Assembly (NCBI RefSeq): GCF_037126465.1
Contig: NC_088206.1
Coordinates: 11,631,187 to 11,695,186 of the forward strand
DNA length: 64,000 bases
Origin: Ornithodoros turicata
Lineage: Eukaryota > Arthropoda > Arachnida > Ixodida > Argasidae
Direction: 5' to 3'
Every line of letters starts with the position of its first letter. The stretch's first letter is position 1. Below the pieces are notes generated by a model that did not search any database, was not told the DNA's origin, and saw only the letters and a list, made by a program, of their open reading frames with translations. The translations under genes and the position numbers were made by a program. This document shows, one piece after another, positions 60,206 to 64,000 of this stretch.

Positions 60206-62868
60206 GTTTGTGGACTTTGTTTCTTCTACTTCACATGAAGAGTCTTTTGTCCGTCACTGCATAAACAGAACGTATCCGCATACTACTCTGACTCATTCTC
60301 ACGTCGCCGTTCATTCACACTTTCTGCTTACAAGCACGTTGACTGTAGTATAATACGCGTTCGAACCTTCTCACACGGGAGCCATTGTATACGCCGCAAT
60401 CCGGAAGACGATTACCGCGCCTTCGTATTACCCGGCCCCAATCGATTAGCCAGTTCTCACCGATTTCTGTCTGATGGTTATGCGGTGCAGTCATTGGTTC
60501 TACGGGAAAAAATGTCATCAGCGTTCAACGGTTGCTGCTTCTGTATGGAAAGTGTGCGAAAATGTGTGCATGGAGTCAACGTCCTGTCAAAGGACGATAA
60601 CATCGAATGATACAAATGTCTAAACTTACAAATGTCCGACATGGGTGTTATATTACGAAATTAATTACTTCATCTGAATTGGATTGTCTTCCTTCTTTTC
60701 TCGTTCTGTATATATATATATATATATTTATTTATTTATTCAGATGCTTCATATGCCTTGAGGGCGTTCAGGAAGAGGGGAAATTATACTCTAAGAGAGA
60801 AAAAAACGAGAGAGAGAGAGAGAGAAAAACAATAAATTGACGAAGAATTATATCGTCTATAGTCTTCTGTACTGCAACTACTCTTCATGTTAGTCCTTTA
60901 ACCATGAAATTTAGTCGCCAACCTTGCAAACAGTCTGGAACGGGACCATAACGATTGCGGCGATGCGCGTAGTCTCCAGAAAGAACGATACATACTGTAT
61001 TTTTCCTTATAGAATATACAAGAGGTAAACATTACGGCTCTTCATAAATTCCTTATACGTAAGTCTTGGACACAAGACAGCATATATGCATGTTGTGCGG
61101 GATAACACAACAGGTGGCTAGCAGTCCGCATTGGGGAGTTATAAAAATAATCAGTTGCGCCAAAATTTGGTTGAAGTGTCATACTGCTGGACCACACGAT
61201 TAGAAAAGTGATATGCCACTTGTAAACACGGGGAACCTGAATTTTGAAAAATACTGTACAATTCCTGCTTTCTTTTTCATTCATCTCACCCACTGCTTTC
61301 TAGGAGCGGTATAGATCTGCTTTTTTTTTCGTTTTTTTAAGTTTCTGTCATGCTGGAGCAGTCTTATTTATTATTACGTCTTTTTATATGGGTGGAACGC
61401 GAACAGCTTTATTAGTGGAGTACAACTCCCATTGATCGATAAGGCACGTACTTCTCATTTGGACTCCATATTACTGATGCATATTGTATTTTCGAGCGGA
61501 CAAGTAGGTTGGATGTCAGCAACTTCACTTCCGGAGGGGCTGAGTATGTGCTAGCATAACCAAGAGCCATCCAGACTATCAGACAGAACTATCTCACCAA
61601 GATATGACCACCTGCACCACCAACTTTTCATCCTTCTATAGCCAGACACTCTCATTCTTTTTTCGTCTTGGAGCTGCAAGCTTTCTGGTACGCAGTAGCC
61701 GAATACACATTACCTGCGCAGTAAAACTACTTAGGCCTGCCGGAAATAATTGCGGTACGCCGTGTCTGCCACGCCTTAAAACCGCACTTGTGTCCTACAT
61801 TAACCCCCCATTATTAACTCTCCAGTTCTTTATTACAGTTAAGAGTGCACTGGGATCCGAGTATAGTGCACACGCGTTTTCGTGCATACGTTGCAGACGT
61901 TTTCGTAAGCGAACGTGAACTGAACAAACTCAACTTCTGGGTCATACAGTACACACACACATGCGTGTATATAGCTACACAATAATACATGTACGTGGAG
62001 ATTTATCTCGCCGGCCTAATGCATATAGATACATCTCCTTCCAGTGAAGAGCAATTGAAAATTAGTGCCGGTTCCGTCCTTCGACTTTCACAGAAGGCGA
62101 TTTTATCGGCACGGCCGTCGTACCCAGAATCTCACCGCTTTCATCTTGCTACGCTTCGGTGAGTTTCTCTACTTTGATTCACGTGTCTCACTGCGTGTTA
62201 TTTTGACTTCAAAGGCAGCACTTTCGCCATTTCGGGCTGTTGACATCAATGGTATACATTAAAATAGCTCTCGACTCACACCTCGTGATGCAGGTGGTAA
62301 CAGGCTTTTGATGGGTGCATGGTTCTCGAGAAAGTGTTACCCAATTTAAATACAAAAATTGGCTAAATAATTGGAACGTCCAACAAAATCCGCCCTTGTC
62401 ACGTCTCAACATTTCTTGTCCGTACAATCGCCATCGTCATCGTCTGTTTGGAAGCAGACGTCTCACCTGCGTGACCGAGTTTGTCGTCTGCTATACCGCG
62501 CCTCGGTCTACTCCTGCTAGTAAAGCATACAAGAGGGCCACGAGCGAGATGGTCCATTGTGTTTGCTCGGTAGCGGAACGTCCTGGTGGTCGTTTTCATT
62601 TCTTGCGAAGGAAAAGGGGGGAGCCTTCGTAAAAAGAGTGTGGCAATTAACGCCGACCTCGTCCGACTTGGAAGAAAACTCAGTCTAACGGAACATTTCA
62701 CCTCACACAGAATTTTCACTCTTTCATGCCCGTTTCCTTTCCTTCTAAATCAGCTTTCACGCTCCGACTGTCTCGGCGCTTGTTGCATTTCCCTGGAGAA
62801 TTTCATGTTACGACAGTGAGAAAAGTTTTAACGAATTTAACTTCATCATTGAGGTTTTGATTCCGAAT
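60206..62868. other. no gene recognised; microsatellites
   Basis: (TA)n-TTTA lies at about 60710-60740 and (GA)n at about 60808-60824. The longest frames (104-106 codons at 61604-61918 and 62315-62719) lack domains and exon borders. No transposon ends seen. Confidence 0.35.
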
Positions 62869-63096
62869 TTGGTGTCCGCCCATTTTATCAAACGCCGTTT
62901 CATCGAAGGCCATTTCATCGGCGCCGTTTTATTGAACGCCATTTCACCAAACGTCGTTTCATCGACGCCTGAACAAGGTTAGGTCAGGAGAGCCTTTTAC
63001 CTATTTCTCACGTTGCCGCAAGAAAAAGCGGCGGCCACCGATTCGATGAAACGTCCATTTTCGACGAAATGGCGTTCGATGAAATGTCACGGAACC
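62869..63096. mobile_element. MITE with subterminal CATTTCATCGAACGCC arrays and 7-bp target duplication
   Basis: The left side carries five to six diverged copies of a 15-17-bp CRTTTCATCGAACGCC motif (62881-62968). The right side carries three in inverted orientation (63041-63085: GATGAAACGTCC, GACGAAATGGCG, GATGAAATGTCAC). The ends read TTGGTGTCCGCC and, inverted, GGTTCCGTGAC. TCCGAAT flanks both sides (62862-62868 and 63097-63103). No coding frame. Dense subterminal repeats suggest a transposase-binding array. A 7-8-bp duplication fits hAT-like or related superfamilies; the call is tentative. Confidence 0.75.
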
Positions 63097-63103
63097 TCCG
63101 AAT

Positions 63104-64000
63104 ATTTGTATGTATATTATTGAGAGACGTGCGTAACTATACAGATTAACTCTGCAACACAAATCTAAAAACGTCTGTGATTGGCTTTTGCGAAAGGCAT
63201 AATGCCCCGAGTCAGGGCGTATATAGTGTATAGCTAGCCCAAGTCATTATCGTCTGCGTCAGATCCTGATAATCCCTTGACTTCTATCAACTCATTATTT
63301 TAACTTCCATTCTGTGCAAACATACTAGACGTTATAGGATACGAAGCTTTTCTTCGGCATTTTATTGCACTTTCACGGAGCAGCGTTAGCGAGCGATTAA
63401 ACCCTACAAACTCCATACTTTCCTCCGAGCAACTCACGTTCCGTGCCAGATACTCCGCCTCTAATAGACATTATCCTCCTGCAACAAAATATGTATAAGA
63501 AGAAAAAAGAAAGAAAAAGAGAAAGAACACGAAGGGGCGGCTAGTTCAGCGGGAACCAAGGTGACATAAAAGGCTCTCCTTCAAATGATGTTTCTCTCTG
63601 CTACCGACCGCTGGGGTGTACGTTGACTAACTCACCATCCTTGGCACACCGTTATGGACTGTCTGATAATGAATAGCTTGGTAGTAATGCAGGCTTTCAT
63701 ATCTTTCGATGCCGCAATGTTCGAGCGGATGCCTTGGGCTTATTGTGCGAAGAAGGATTTCGTCAAGACGCGCGCCTTGTATGAGTTTTGGGGCTTTGTT
63801 CGAAGGAAGTGCTTGGTTGTTGTTGTCCTTGGAGCCGATGACTTCGAGGAACTGTCTGTGGTGTGGCTCTTGGATGGAGTGTTGTACTGTTGAGCGCGGA
63901 AGACGATGCATATGTGGGTCGCAGACGTGATTGACAGGCAAGATATTTTCGCGATGGCTTGTGTACCCGGTGATGCCCAAGTTGGCGTGGAAGGTTACCG
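63104..64000. other. no gene recognised
   Basis: Mirrored frames of 117 codons (63627-63980, minus) and 79 and 73 codons (plus) without domains. A purine run (AAGAAGAAAAAAGAAAGAAAAAG) lies at about 63497-63525. The window ends without a recognisable feature crossing the edge. Confidence 0.35.

Noticed and set aside
1..64000. CRISPR array, prophage, operon or rRNA cluster
   Set aside because: No regularly spaced identical repeats with unique spacers, no same-strand overlapping gene series, no rRNA-like conserved blocks; the window has eukaryotic repeat architecture.

Overview
This window looks like eukaryotic nuclear DNA from a repeat-rich arthropod genome, most likely an arachnid and probably a tick. 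Few long open frames exist and those that carry recognisable motifs belong to transposable elements. There are no operons, ribosome binding sites, rRNA, CRISPR arrays or prokaryotic gene order. The tick attribution rests mainly on a tRNA-derived SINE with a conserved 3' end that I associate with tick genomes. That is recognition rather than a search result, so the species is not assigned.

Layout. 1-5 kb: a perfect 74-bp-arm hairpin, a diverged 120-bp tandem pair, a full-length reverse-strand SINE and a Ty3/gypsy pol scrap. 5-14 kb: mostly unique sequence with a second hairpin, a pogo/Tigger-type non-autonomous DNA transposon (9886-10600), a SINE fragment and a LINE-like tail ending in GATT repeats. 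14-22 kb: the densest repeat cluster. It holds a SINE, a 179-bp hAT-type MITE with a perfect 8-bp target duplication, a 5'-truncated but still open L1/Tx1-type LINE (15501-17254), a mosaic of locally duplicated 60-200-bp blocks, a second hAT-type MITE and a decayed LINE of the same broad class. 22-29 kb: weak Harbinger-like remnants and a large foldback element (26916-27694). 29 kb: the only plausible host-gene piece, a 25-codon signal-peptide-like first exon ending in a GTAAGT donor, downstream of a GC-rich, CCAAT-containing region. 30-64 kb: a LINE 3' end, several copies of two short retroposon tail families, further SINEs, and at least six inverted-repeat DNA elements (41.5, 43.8, 47.4, 49.2, 55.4 and 62.9 kb).

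The recognisable coding signals are transposon-encoded (reverse transcriptase, C-terminal zinc knuckle, possible DDE-transposase remnants). Non-autonomous elements (SINEs, MITEs, foldbacks) outnumber possible autonomous partners. No coherent new multi-gene system is visible. The most unusual objects are the perfect hairpin at 1237-1390, the LINE whose own tail motif also appears at its 5' edge, and the nested foldbacks at 26.9 and 43.8 kb. All coordinates and repeat matches were read by eye, so repeat borders are approximate unless a target-site duplication is stated.
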